NCBI RefSeq assembly: GCF_041514305.1
Contig: NZ_JBGMWH010000006.1
Span: 124,001 to 188,000, forward strand
Direction: 5' to 3'
From: Salinarimonas chemoclinalis
Lineage (GTDB): Bacteria; Pseudomonadota; Alphaproteobacteria; Rhizobiales; Beijerinckiaceae
DNA: 64,000 nt
Positions 24,501 to 32,885 of this stretch are shown here, piece by piece. The position numbers and the translations under genes are program-made. The notes beneath the pieces were generated by a model. It was not told the DNA's origin and did no database searches. It saw only the letters and a program-made list of their open reading frames with translations. Numbering within the stretch: the stretch's first letter is position 1; each line of letters opens with the position of its first letter.

Positions 24501-26432
24501 TCACAGCGGCCAGACCACCAGGATCGCCGGCACCGACACCGCCACCACCAGCACCTCCAGCGGCAGCCCCAATCGCCAATAATCTCCGAACCGCAGCCCC
24601 GCAGGACCGAGGATCAGCGTGTTGTTCTGGTGGCCGATCGGGGTGAGGAAGGCGCAGGACGCGCCCACCGCCACCGCCATCAGGAACGGGTCGGGGCTCG
24701 CGTCGAGGCCGTGGGCGGCGCCGATCGCGACGGGGGCCATGACCGCGGCGGTGGCCGCGTTGTTCATGAAGTCCGAGAGCGTCATCGTCACGACCAGCAC
24801 CAGGGCGAGCGCGATCGGCGCGTTGCCCTGCGCGAACACGTCGAGCAACCCGCGGGCGAGGAGGTCGGCGGCGCCGGTGGTCTCCATGGCGCCGGCGACG
24901 GGAATCAGCGCGCCGAGCAGCACGATCACCGGCCAGTCGACGGCGGCGTAGACCGTGCGTGGGGCGACGACGCGCGTCGCCATGGCGGCGAGCACGCCCG
25001 CGGCGAAGGCGATCGCCGCGGGCACGATGCCGAAGGCGGCGGCCGCGATCGCCGCCGCCATGATGGCGATCGAGAGCACGATCTCGCGCCGGTTGGGGAT
25101 GGTGAGCGCGCGCTCGGCGAGGGGGGCCGCGCCCACGGCCCCGGCGAACTCGGCCAGCCGTTCGGGCGGGCCCTGCATCAGCAGCACGTCGCCGGCACGC
25201 AGCATCATGGTGCGCAGGCGCGCGCGCGAGCGCTCCCCCTGGCGCGAGACGGCGAGCAGGGTGAGCCCGTGGCGCGTGCGCAGCTTCAGGTCGCGCGCCG
25301 AGCGGCCGGCGAGCGACGAGCCGGGCAGGACGACGAGTTCGGCGAGGGCGAGGCCCTCGTCCTCGGCGGGCGCGGCGGAAGCGGGAGCGTCCTCGCCGGC
25401 GTCTGCCCGCGCATCCGCGCCCGAACGACCGCCCGCGCCGTCGGAGCCTTCCCCGCCGTCTCCCGCATCCGCCGGCTGCGCGTCCCGCACCTCGTCCTCC
25501 CGCTCCCCTCCCTCCCGTTCCATCGCCTCGCGGGCGCGCGCGTCCGCCTCCAGCACCAGGCCGAGCCGCGAGAGCGCCCCGGCGAGTGCCGCGGGCTCGG
25601 CCTCGATCATGAGGATGTCGCCCGCGCGCACCCGCCGCCAGGGGTTGGGCGCGTCGAGTCGCACCTCGCGGCGCACGAGGCCGATCACCTGCGCGTCCGC
25701 CTCGAGAGCGGTCTCGATCTCGCGCAGCGTCTTGCCGACGGCCTGCGCATCCTCCGGTATGCGCGCCTCCGTCATGTAGGCCTCGGTCTGGAAGCTCTCC
25801 GCGCCGGCGCGCTTGCGGGCGGGCACGAGCGTCGGCGCGAGCGCGACGACGAAGGCGACGCCCGCGAGCGCCACCGCGAGGCCCACGGGCGTGAACGCGA
25901 ACATGCCGAAGCCGTCGCCCGTGGCCTGCGCCCGGAAGCCCGCGACGATCAGGTTCGGCGGGGTGCCGATGAGCGTCGTCATGCCGCCCAGGATCGAGCC
26001 GAAGGAGAGCGGCATCAGCACCCGCGACGGCGGCAGGTCGCGCTTCGCCGCGACCTGGAGCGCCACCGGCATCAGGAGCGCGAGCGCGCCCACGTTGTTC
26101 ATGAAGGCGGACAGGAAGGCGCCGAGCGCGGTGAGCGTGGCCACCGCCCGCGCCCCGCCGACGTCGGCGGGCAGCGCGCGCTGGGTGAGGAGTTCGACGG
26201 CGCCCGAGGTCTGGAGCGAGCGCGACAGGATCAGCACGCACGCCACCGTGACCACCGCGGGATGCCCGAACCCGGCGAAGGCGGCGTCCGCCGGTACGAG
26301 CCCCGCGACGACGCAGGCGACGAGGGCGGCCACCGCCACCATGTCGTGGCGCCAGCGCCCGGAGACGAACAGCACGATCGCGGCGGCGAGGATGGCGAGG
26401 ACGAGGATCTGGGGCGTGGTCACGAAGGGCAT
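24501..26432 (-). CDS. SLC13-type permease with two TrkA-C domains
   Basis: The 643-residue inner-membrane protein has the DASS/SLC13 layout: membrane helices, two cytoplasmic RCK-C (TrkA-C) domains, then more helices. The transporter marks are the paired SAFMNNVGALALLMP and SDFMNNAATAAVMAP (the SNT-like substrate and sodium sites), with IGTPPNLIV and LTPIGHQNN. The first TrkA-C domain ends near VRAGDILMIEAEP and the second has LRAGDVLLMQGPP. Between them is an acidic low-complexity linker of about 70 residues, unusual for the family. It may move dicarboxylate, sulfate or another anion. The ATG at 26432 is chosen over a longer frame without family sequence. Confidence 0.87.
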   Translation of the reverse strand: MPFVTTPQILVLAILAAAIVLFVSGRWRHDMVAVAALVACVVAGLVPADAAFAGFGHPAVVTVACVLILSRSLQTSGAVELLTQRALPADVGGARAVATLTALGAFLSAFMNNVGALALLMPVALQVAAKRDLPPSRVLMPLSFGSILGGMTTLIGTPPNLIVAGFRAQATGDGFGMFAFTPVGLAVALAGVAFVVALAPTLVPARKRAGAESFQTEAYMTEARIPEDAQAVGKTLREIETALEADAQVIGLVRREVRLDAPNPWRRVRAGDILMIEAEPAALAGALSRLGLVLEADARAREAMEREGGEREDEVRDAQPADAGDGGEGSDGAGGRSGADARADAGEDAPASAAPAEDEGLALAELVVLPGSSLAGRSARDLKLRTRHGLTLLAVSRQGERSRARLRTMMLRAGDVLLMQGPPERLAEFAGAVGAAPLAERALTIPNRREIVLSIAIMAAAIAAAAFGIVPAAIAFAAGVLAAMATRVVAPRTVYAAVDWPVIVLLGALIPVAGAMETTGAADLLARGLLDVFAQGNAPIALALVLVVTMTLSDFMNNAATAAVMAPVAIGAAHGLDASPDPFLMAVAVGASCAFLTPIGHQNNTLILGPAGLRFGDYWRLGLPLEVLVVAVSVPAILVVWPL

Positions 26433-26593
26433 CTCCGAGGCGCGCCGCACGGCGCGGCGCCCGACAACGCGCGAGACGGGCGAGAGGGAATCCTCCCCCA
26501 TTCGCGGCCGCATGGCGAGAGGGCGTGGACGGGTGGTGGACGAGGGGGCGCCGATCGATCGGGTGGTGGATCGGCTGCTCGAGTGAGCCGGCG

Positions 26594-27439
26594 TCAGCGC
26601 TTGAACAGGATCACCCCGTCCGGCGGCGGGGCGTCCGTCGCGGGGACGATCGCCGGTGGCGGCCCCGCCGCCCGCCGCGGGGCGGGCGCCGTCACCGCCT
26701 CGGCACAGGCGTCCAGCGCGCCGACCGCCAGCCCATCGAGCGTCGCGATCTCGGCGTCGAGCGCGGCGAGCGCGCGCTCGGGCTCGATGGCGGCGCGCTG
26801 GGGGGCCTCGATGGCGAGGCGCTCGAGCGCGTAGCGGTAGCGCAGCGCCCGCTCACGGGCCTCGGCGCGGACCCAGGCGATCAGGCAGCGGTTCTCGGCG
26901 ACGCGCAGGGCCGCCTCCTGCGCCTGGTTCTCCTCCAGCACCGTGACGTAGAGGAGGAAGCGCAGCCGCGCCTCGTCCGCCTCCAGCACGCGCAGTGCCG
27001 TCTCGCGCAGGAGCGGGATCAGCATGCGGTCCTGCTCCGCGTCCTGGGCGATGCGGCGAAAGAGCGGGGCGGGCGAGGTGCCGCGCGAGAAGATCAGCGC
27101 GTCCCAGTAGCCCCGCCGCGTGCCGAGCCGCAGGGGCGCGGGGGTGACGCGGTGGCGTGTGAGCTCGGCGAGCGCGCGCTCGGGCACCTGCCACTCGTGG
27201 GCGGGCATCAGGAAGCGGTAGGCGCGCGCGCGCAGTTCGCGCTCGTCGTCGGTGAGGATCGACCAGGCGGCGGGCTCGCCGCGGACCTCGGCCGCGACGC
27301 GCCCGGCGAAGGGCATCGCGTATGCGCCGATCACGGAGGGCGCCGGGCGGCCGAAATCGCCGCGCGGGGCGCAGGCGGCCAGAAGACCGAGAAGGGCGAC
27401 GCTAGCGGCGGCGACGGCGCTTCGGCTCGTCCGGCGCAT
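26594..27439 (-). CDS. Uncharacterised lipoprotein
   Basis: From ATG 27439 the 281-residue protein begins with a lipoprotein signal (SVALLGLLAACAPRG, Cys near residue 23). The rest is largely helical and rich in Arg, Glu and Ala, with RIAQDAEQDRMLIPLLRET and a C-terminal proline-rich tail. It looks like a conserved Hyphomicrobiales protein of unknown role, probably anchored facing the periplasm. The 5' end overlaps the next gene upstream by 38 bases, which suggests co-translation. Confidence 0.75.
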   Translation of the reverse strand: MRRTSRSAVAAASVALLGLLAACAPRGDFGRPAPSVIGAYAMPFAGRVAAEVRGEPAAWSILTDDERELRARAYRFLMPAHEWQVPERALAELTRHRVTPAPLRLGTRRGYWDALIFSRGTSPAPLFRRIAQDAEQDRMLIPLLRETALRVLEADEARLRFLLYVTVLEENQAQEAALRVAENRCLIAWVRAEARERALRYRYALERLAIEAPQRAAIEPERALAALDAEIATLDGLAVGALDACAEAVTAPAPRRAAGPPPAIVPATDAPPPDGVILFKR

Positions 27440-27638
27440 GGTGCGGGGCGTGGTGGGCGTCGTCGCGGTCCGGCGCGCGGCGTTCATACATCACCCCGGT
27501 GAAGAGCAGGATCTCCCCCCGCGGGGCGTCGTCGGGCAGGGTCGCGGGTGGTCGCGTGCGCGCGTAGTCGGCCAGCCGCACGATCCGTACGGCGTCTGCG
27601 CACGGCGTGTCCCGCCGGTCTGAGCGCGTCTCGCCCAT
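27402..27638 (-). CDS. Small conserved protein with GEILLFTGVMYER motif
   Basis: The 78-residue protein has a central conserved-looking segment (VRIVRLADYARTR and GEILLFTGVMYERR) and a basic His/Lys/Arg-rich tail. I recall similar short proteins in Hyphomicrobiales but know no function. Its end overlaps the start of the lipoprotein gene in another frame; the overlap and shared direction suggest one transcript. Confidence 0.65.
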   Translation of the reverse strand: MGETRSDRRDTPCADAVRIVRLADYARTRPPATLPDDAPRGEILLFTGVMYERRAPDRDDAHHAPHHAPDEPKRRRRR

Positions 27639-27783
27639 GGTCGTTCCCCGAATCCGCCCGCCGACGCCGGTCGGCGGTGACGGCGATGATCAATGCGGAT
27701 GGTTAACGCTTGGTTTCCAAGGCGCGAGAGGGTTTGTTCTTACGTGGGATGCCGGGGCTCGGCGCAATTCGGCGTCGCCCCGC

Positions 27784-28695
27784 TCACCCTCCCGCCGCCT
27801 CCGCCATCGCCCGGAACACCAGCGCGTGCCGCCTGCCGATCGCCTCGGCGTCCTCGCCGTAGCCGCCGCCGATCACGGCGACGAGGGGAATCGCGCGGCG
27901 CCGTGCTTCGCCCACCACGAAGCGATCGCGCCGCCAGAGGCCCTCGTCGGTGAGGGCGAGGCGGCCGAGGCGGTCGTCCACGTGGGGGTCGACGCCGGCG
28001 TTGTAGAAGACGATGTCGGGCGCCACGCGGTCGAGCAGGTCGGGCAGGTGCTCGGCGATGACGGCGAGGTAGGCGTCGTCCTCCATCCCGTCCGGCAGGG
28101 GGACGTCGCGGTCGCTCGGGACCTTGCGCACGGGGTAGTTCTTCTCGGCGTGGACCGACAGCGTCACGAGGTCGGCCTCGCCGGCGAGGACGTCCGCCGT
28201 GCCGTCGCCCTGGTGGACGTCGAGGTCGACGACGAGCGCGCGGGCGATGGCGCCCTCTCGAAGGAGCGCGAGCGCGGCGACGGCGACGTCGTTGAAGACG
28301 CAGAAGCCCGCGCCGCCGGCACGCCGGGCGTGGTGGCTGCCGCCGGCGGTCGAGCCGGAGAGGCCGTGCTCCAGCGCGAGCCGCGCCGCGAGCAGCGTGC
28401 CGCCGACGGAGGAGCGGGCGCGGCGCGCGACGCCGGCGTCGATCGGCAGGCCGATGCGCCGTTCGACGTCCTTCTCGACGCTCTGCGTCAGGATGGCCTC
28501 GACATAGGCGGGATCGTGGGCGAGCGCGAGCGTCTCGGGGTCCGCCGGCTCGGGCCGCACGAAGCCGTCGGGCACGAGGCCCTGCGCGTCGAGCGCCCGG
28601 CGCAGGGCACCGTACTTGCCCATCGGGAAGCGATGGCGCTCGGGCAGCGGCGCCTCGTAGTGCTGGTGCGAGACGATCGGGGGAAGCCGCCTCAC
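27784..28695 (-). CDS. Histone deacetylase-like amidohydrolase
   Basis: The 303-residue protein is a zinc amidohydrolase of the HDAC/AcuC/acetylpolyamine family. The catalytic His pair is in GGSHHARRAGGAGFCVFND, zinc ligands are in VVDLDVHQGDGTA and FYNAGVDPH, and the final glycine motif is VIGGGYGED. It may deacetylate acetylated lysines or polyamines. The GTG at 28695 overlaps the P450 stop (GTGA), so the deacetylase is made together with the P450. That pairing is uncommon and hints at a shared substrate. Confidence 0.9.
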   Translation of the reverse strand: MRRLPPIVSHQHYEAPLPERHRFPMGKYGALRRALDAQGLVPDGFVRPEPADPETLALAHDPAYVEAILTQSVEKDVERRIGLPIDAGVARRARSSVGGTLLAARLALEHGLSGSTAGGSHHARRAGGAGFCVFNDVAVAALALLREGAIARALVVDLDVHQGDGTADVLAGEADLVTLSVHAEKNYPVRKVPSDRDVPLPDGMEDDAYLAVIAEHLPDLLDRVAPDIVFYNAGVDPHVDDRLGRLALTDEGLWRRDRFVVGEARRRAIPLVAVIGGGYGEDAEAIGRRHALVFRAMAEAAGG

Positions 28696-29918
28696 GCCGT
28701 CACCATCAGCCGCTCGAGCCCGTGGAAGTGATAGGCGTCGCGCACGCGCGGGCGCTCGGCGAGGGCGAGGTCCGGGCATCGTTCGAACAGGATCGGCAGC
28801 GCCACCTGCAGCTCGAGCCGCGCCAGCGGCGCGCCGATGCAGAAGTGGATGCCCGCGCCGAAGGCGGTGTGGAGCGGCTTCTCGCGGGCGGGGTCGAAGC
28901 GGTCCGGGTCCGGGTTCGCCGCGGGGTCGCGGCCGGTCGCGCCGAGCACGAGGCCGATCCGCTCGCCCTTGCGGAGCGGGATGCCGCTCTCTTCCGTGTC
29001 GGCGAGGACGAAGCGCGTGAACATGTGCAGCGGCGGGTCGAAGCGCAGGCATTCCTCGACCGTGCGCTCCGTCGCGGCGGCATCGGCGAAGAGTGCCGTA
29101 GGGTCGGCGCGGGTCTCCAGGATCGTGCGCACGGCGTTTCCGAGGGCGTGCACGGTCGCCTCGTGGCCGGCGTTGAGGAGGAGGATCGCGGTGGAGACGA
29201 GCTCGTCCTCCGACAGCTTGTCCCCCGCCTCCTCGGCGGCGATCAGCACCGACAGGAGATCGTCGCCGGGCCTTCCGCGCCGCGCCGCGACCTGCGCGCG
29301 GACGAAGCCCGCGAAGGCGGCGGCGGCGTCGTCCGCGTCCTCCTCCACCGCGCGGGTGCGGCCGAAGGCGTACATCGCCACCATCCGATGCGACCAGTCG
29401 AGGAGGCGGGGGGCCTCGTCCTCCGGCACGCCGAGCATGCGCGCGATGATCCGCACCGGGATCGGGGTGGCATAGGCGTCGAGCAGGTCGACGGGCTCGC
29501 CCGTCGGGAAGGCGTCGATCAGCGCGTGCGCCAGGGCGGCGATCGCCGGGCGCAGGCTCTCGACGCGCCGCGAGACGAAGGCGCGGTTGACGAGCGTGCG
29601 CAGGCGCGTGTGCACCGGCGGCTCGCGCTCCAGCATGGAATGCGCGTCGATCGCGTCGAACCGCGCGGTATGCGCTGCCGGCTCGGGCAGGCCGAGTTCG
29701 GCGCGGGTCGCCACGTGCAGGATCTCGCGCCCGAAGCGCCGATCGCGCAGGAGCCGGTCGACGTCCGGCTGCGCGAGGAAGACCCAGTGGCCGTACTCCT
29801 CCCAGAACACGACCGGCGCCTGCGCGTGCAGGCGCGCATAGGCCGCGTACGGGTCCTCGTAGAAGGCGGGATCGCGCGGGTCGAGGGAGAGGCGGCGGGC
29901 GGCGGCGTCGAGCTTCAT
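28692..29918 (-). CDS. Cytochrome P450
   Basis: The 408-residue soluble P450 has the I-helix LLLNAGHEATVHALG (oxygen activation), the K-helix ECLRFDPPLHMFTRF and the haem loop FGAGIHFCIGAPLARLE with ligand Cys360. It is of the bacterial class I type and needs a separate ferredoxin and reductase, which are not adjacent. The HDAC-like gene overlaps its end. Substrate unknown; the family hydroxylates terpenes, fatty acids or aromatic rings. Confidence 0.93.
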   Translation of the reverse strand: MKLDAAARRLSLDPRDPAFYEDPYAAYARLHAQAPVVFWEEYGHWVFLAQPDVDRLLRDRRFGREILHVATRAELGLPEPAAHTARFDAIDAHSMLEREPPVHTRLRTLVNRAFVSRRVESLRPAIAALAHALIDAFPTGEPVDLLDAYATPIPVRIIARMLGVPEDEAPRLLDWSHRMVAMYAFGRTRAVEEDADDAAAAFAGFVRAQVAARRGRPGDDLLSVLIAAEEAGDKLSEDELVSTAILLLNAGHEATVHALGNAVRTILETRADPTALFADAAATERTVEECLRFDPPLHMFTRFVLADTEESGIPLRKGERIGLVLGATGRDPAANPDPDRFDPAREKPLHTAFGAGIHFCIGAPLARLELQVALPILFERCPDLALAERPRVRDAYHFHGLERLMVTA

Positions 29919-30006
29919 GCGGGCGATATCGACCGAACCGCCGCGCCGGGCAAGGGGGTGGGAACGAGGGGGCGCGACGAGGGGGCGCGACGAGGCGCCC
30001 GGCGCC

Positions 30007-31164
30007 TCAGACCGTCTCCAGCAGCCGCGCCATCAGCATCGCCCGCGGCCCGAGCGACGAGACGAGTCCGTACTCCTCCAGCGTGTGGGCGCCGTCGCCG
30101 TCGATGCCCAGCCCGTCGAGGGTGGGGACGCCGAGGCCCGCGGTGAAGTTGCCGTCCGAGCCGCCGCCGGTGCGCGCGGTCTCCTCGAGCGCGAAGCCGA
30201 TCTCGGCGGCGAGCCCCACCGCCGTCTCGTAGAGCGCGGCGACCTGGGGCGTGCGCTCGAAAGTCGGTCGGTTCATGCCGCCGGTCACCGTGACCTCGAA
30301 ATCCGGACGCTGCGGGGCGAGGCCGAGGATGGCGCGCGCGAACTCGTCGCCGTCCGCCGCGGTCTCGACGCGCAGGTCGACCGCGAAGCGGCAATGCTGC
30401 GGGATCGTGTTCATCGCGGTGCCGCCCTTGATCAGGCCGACGGTGGTGGTGACGCCGCGGTCGTAATCCGTCATCGCCTCGATCGCGGCGATCTGGCGCG
30501 CCGCCTCGTGGATGGCGTTGCGGCCCTGCGCGTGGCGCGAGCCGGAATGGGCGGGGCGGCCCTCGACGTGGACCTCGAAGCGGCCCACGCCCTTGCGGCA
30601 GGTGACGATCTTGCCGCCGTCGCGGGCGGGCTCGGTGACGAGCACGGCGGCGGCGTCGCGCCCGAGATGCTCGATCAGCGCGCGGGTCGTGGGCGAGCCG
30701 ATCTCCTCGTCGGGCGTGAACAGGTAGACCATCGGGCGCCTCGCCGTGCCCTTGCGGGCGACCTCGAGGAAGCCCTGGAGCGCGAGGTAGGCGCCGCCCT
30801 TCATGTCGTAGACGCCCGGGCCGTAGATCCGGTCGCCCTCGACACGAACCGGCAGGCCGTCCTCCAGCGTGCCGATCGGGTGGACCGTGTCGAGATGGGA
30901 GAGGACGAGCGCGTGCTCGCGCTGCGTCGTCGGGCCGGCGCGCAGGATCACCGATCCGCCGAGCCCCTCGCGGCCGGGAAGCCGCTCGATGCCGACGGGC
31001 TCGCCCTCGAGCCCGGCGACGAGCCGGTCCATCATGGCGTCGACGGCGGCGGCGTCGTCCGTGGGGCTCTCGTGGCGCGCCCAGGCGCAGACGTCCTCGA
31101 CCATCCGGGCGATGCGGTTCCGGTCGGAGAAGGCGGCGGCGGCGGAGGTGGACGGCACGGGCAT
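30007..31164 (-). CDS. M20 family metallopeptidase, carboxypeptidase G2-like
   Basis: The 385-residue protein has the M20 two-metal site: LSHLDTVHP, YGPGVYDMKGG, FTPDEEIGS (general base and ligand), VTEPARDGG and the C-terminal GDGAHTLEEYG. The lid domain carries HSGSRHAQGRNAIHEAARQI. It resembles glutamate carboxypeptidase (CPG2), which cuts C-terminal glutamate from folates or peptides. It stands alone, divergent from a permease gene. No signal peptide is visible, so it is probably cytoplasmic. Confidence 0.88.
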   Translation of the reverse strand: MPVPSTSAAAAFSDRNRIARMVEDVCAWARHESPTDDAAAVDAMMDRLVAGLEGEPVGIERLPGREGLGGSVILRAGPTTQREHALVLSHLDTVHPIGTLEDGLPVRVEGDRIYGPGVYDMKGGAYLALQGFLEVARKGTARRPMVYLFTPDEEIGSPTTRALIEHLGRDAAAVLVTEPARDGGKIVTCRKGVGRFEVHVEGRPAHSGSRHAQGRNAIHEAARQIAAIEAMTDYDRGVTTTVGLIKGGTAMNTIPQHCRFAVDLRVETAADGDEFARAILGLAPQRPDFEVTVTGGMNRPTFERTPQVAALYETAVGLAAEIGFALEETARTGGGSDGNFTAGLGVPTLDGLGIDGDGAHTLEEYGLVSSLGPRAMLMARLLETV

Positions 31165-31365
31165 CGGAGGGATCGCTCTTCTGTCGTCGGTGTGGCGGCG
31201 CGCAGATAAGCACGGGCGGCGGCGCACGCGAAGAGGTGACGGACCGATGCGCGGGTGCGGTCGCACGCACGGGCGCGCCCTCGGTGCGGCCGGAGGACGC
31301 CGCCCTTGCCAGTGCGTCCGCCGCCGTGCCTCAATCCGGCGATGCGGCGCGGTGCGGAGGGAATC

Positions 31366-32775
31366 GTGTGGAGGGGAAGAGACGTTCGCCGTCGCGCCGA
31401 CCTTTCTCGTCCTGCGCGCGCCGGCATCCTCCTCGTCGCGCTCGTCCTGCTCGCGCTCGCCGGCTGCGCGCCCTCGGCCGATCCGGGCCAGGCGCTCGTG
31501 TGCCGCACGGCGCTCGTCGCCCTCCACCCGAACGGTACGCGGATCGAGGTCCTGCGCGAGGTCGGTGACGCGGACGCCCGCGGCGTCGCCGTCGACTACC
31601 GGGTCGCCGAGCCGGGTGTGCCGCCGCGGCGGGCGCGTACCGCCTGCCGCTTCGCGGGCGAGCGGACCGTGCCGGGCGGGGGCGACCTCGTCTCGGTGAT
31701 GGTCGACGGCGAGGCCCTCTCGCCGATGCGGCTGTTCATGCTCGAGCGCTACTGGACCGGACGGGGTGCGGACGCCGCCGCGTCGGCACCGCCGCGGCCC
31801 TCCGCGCTCGTCGGCGAGGGGCTCCCGCTCGGGCGGGGCGGCGTCCAGGCGCTGCAGGTCGGGCTCGCCGCGCTGACGACCGGCTCGCTCTACGGTCTCC
31901 TCGCGGTGGCCTACAGCCTCGTCTACGGCCTCGTCGGGCGCATCTTCTTCGCCTTCGGCGAGATCGCCATCGTCGGCGGCTACGCGGTGGCGATCGGGGT
32001 CGGCGTCGCGCTCGCGGCGTCCGGGCTCGCCGGGGAGGCGGCGGTCTATGCCGGGCTCGGCATCGGCCTCCTGCTCGCGCCGATCGCGACCGCGTCGCTG
32101 GCGCGGCTCCTCGCGCAGGGCGTGGTCGCGCCGCTCGCGCACAAGCCGGGCCACGCGATGCTCGTCGCCTCCTTCGGCCTCGTGATCGTGCTCTCGGAGG
32201 GGCTGCGCCTCGTCCAGGGCGGCTCGGAGATCTGGATCGCGCCCGGGCGCGTGCGCGGCCTCGTGCTCGCCACCAACCCGGACGGCGGCCTCGCCACGAT
32301 CACCCTCACCCAGGGTGCGGCGATCGTGCTCGCGCTCGCCGGCGCGCTCGCAGCGATCGTCCTCGTGGCCGGGAGCCGCTTCGGCCGCGCCTGGCGGGCG
32401 GTGTCGGACGACGCCGACGCCGCCGCTCTGATGGGCGTCGACGCCCGCGCGACGCTGGTGGGCGCGGTGACGCTCGCCGGCGTCCTCGCCGCGCTGGCGG
32501 GATGGTTCGTGGTGGCGCACTACGGCAACATCTCCTTCGCCGGCGGGCTGATGCTCGGGCTCAAGGCCCTCGTCGCCGCGATCCTGGGCGGCATCGGCTC
32601 GCTGCCGGGCGCGCTTCTCGGAGGTCTGCTGCTCGGGCTCGGCGAGAGCCTGTGGTCGGCCTTCCTGCCCGGCGCCTATCGCGACGTCGCCGTCTTCGGC
32701 GCGCTGGCGCTCCTGCTGGCGCTGCGCCCCGGCGGGCTCCTCGGCGACGCGCACCCGGGCGTCCAGCGGGTGTGA
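31366..32775 (+). CDS. LivH-type branched-chain amino acid permease with an N-terminal extracytoplasmic domain
   Basis: From GTG 31366 (preceded by GGAGGG) the protein has about 469 residues. Residues 19-34 form a lipoprotein-like hydrophobic segment (LLVALVLLALAGC), residues 35 to about 145 a small beta-rich domain with two cysteines, and from about 163 a normal LivH permease (LTTGSLYGLLAVAYSLVYGLVG, NISFAGGLMLGLKALVAAILGGIGS). LivH proteins usually lack the first two parts. No livM, livG, livF or binding-protein gene is next to it, so the partners must be elsewhere. I have seen similar N-terminal extensions in Methylobacterium-like genomes, so this is probably a real subtype and not an artefact. 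Confidence 0.8.
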   Translation: MWRGRDVRRRADLSRPARAGILLVALVLLALAGCAPSADPGQALVCRTALVALHPNGTRIEVLREVGDADARGVAVDYRVAEPGVPPRRARTACRFAGERTVPGGGDLVSVMVDGEALSPMRLFMLERYWTGRGADAAASAPPRPSALVGEGLPLGRGGVQALQVGLAALTTGSLYGLLAVAYSLVYGLVGRIFFAFGEIAIVGGYAVAIGVGVALAASGLAGEAAVYAGLGIGLLLAPIATASLARLLAQGVVAPLAHKPGHAMLVASFGLVIVLSEGLRLVQGGSEIWIAPGRVRGLVLATNPDGGLATITLTQGAAIVLALAGALAAIVLVAGSRFGRAWRAVSDDADAAALMGVDARATLVGAVTLAGVLAALAGWFVVAHYGNISFAGGLMLGLKALVAAILGGIGSLPGALLGGLLLGLGESLWSAFLPGAYRDVAVFGALALLLALRPGGLLGDAHPGVQRV

Positions 32776-32842
32776 GGCTCCCCGCGACGACGGGTAACCG
32801 CGACGACCCGTCCGGGGCGGCACGGCTTGCGGGGCGAATTGT

Positions 32843-32854
32843 TTTAAGCTTAAA
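32843..32854. promoter_or_regulatory. Palindromic AT-rich operator candidate before the bifunctional flavoprotein gene
   Basis: TTTAAGCTTAAA is a perfect 12-base palindrome within an AT-rich patch of about 25 bases, in DNA that is otherwise very GC-rich. It lies 31 bases before the ATG at 32886. Sites like this are typical of MarR-type repressors that respond to aromatic acyl-CoA, but no MarR gene is in view. Confidence 0.5.
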
Positions 32855-32885
32855 TCATTTCGCCGACAGCAGCGGAGGGCGCGCC

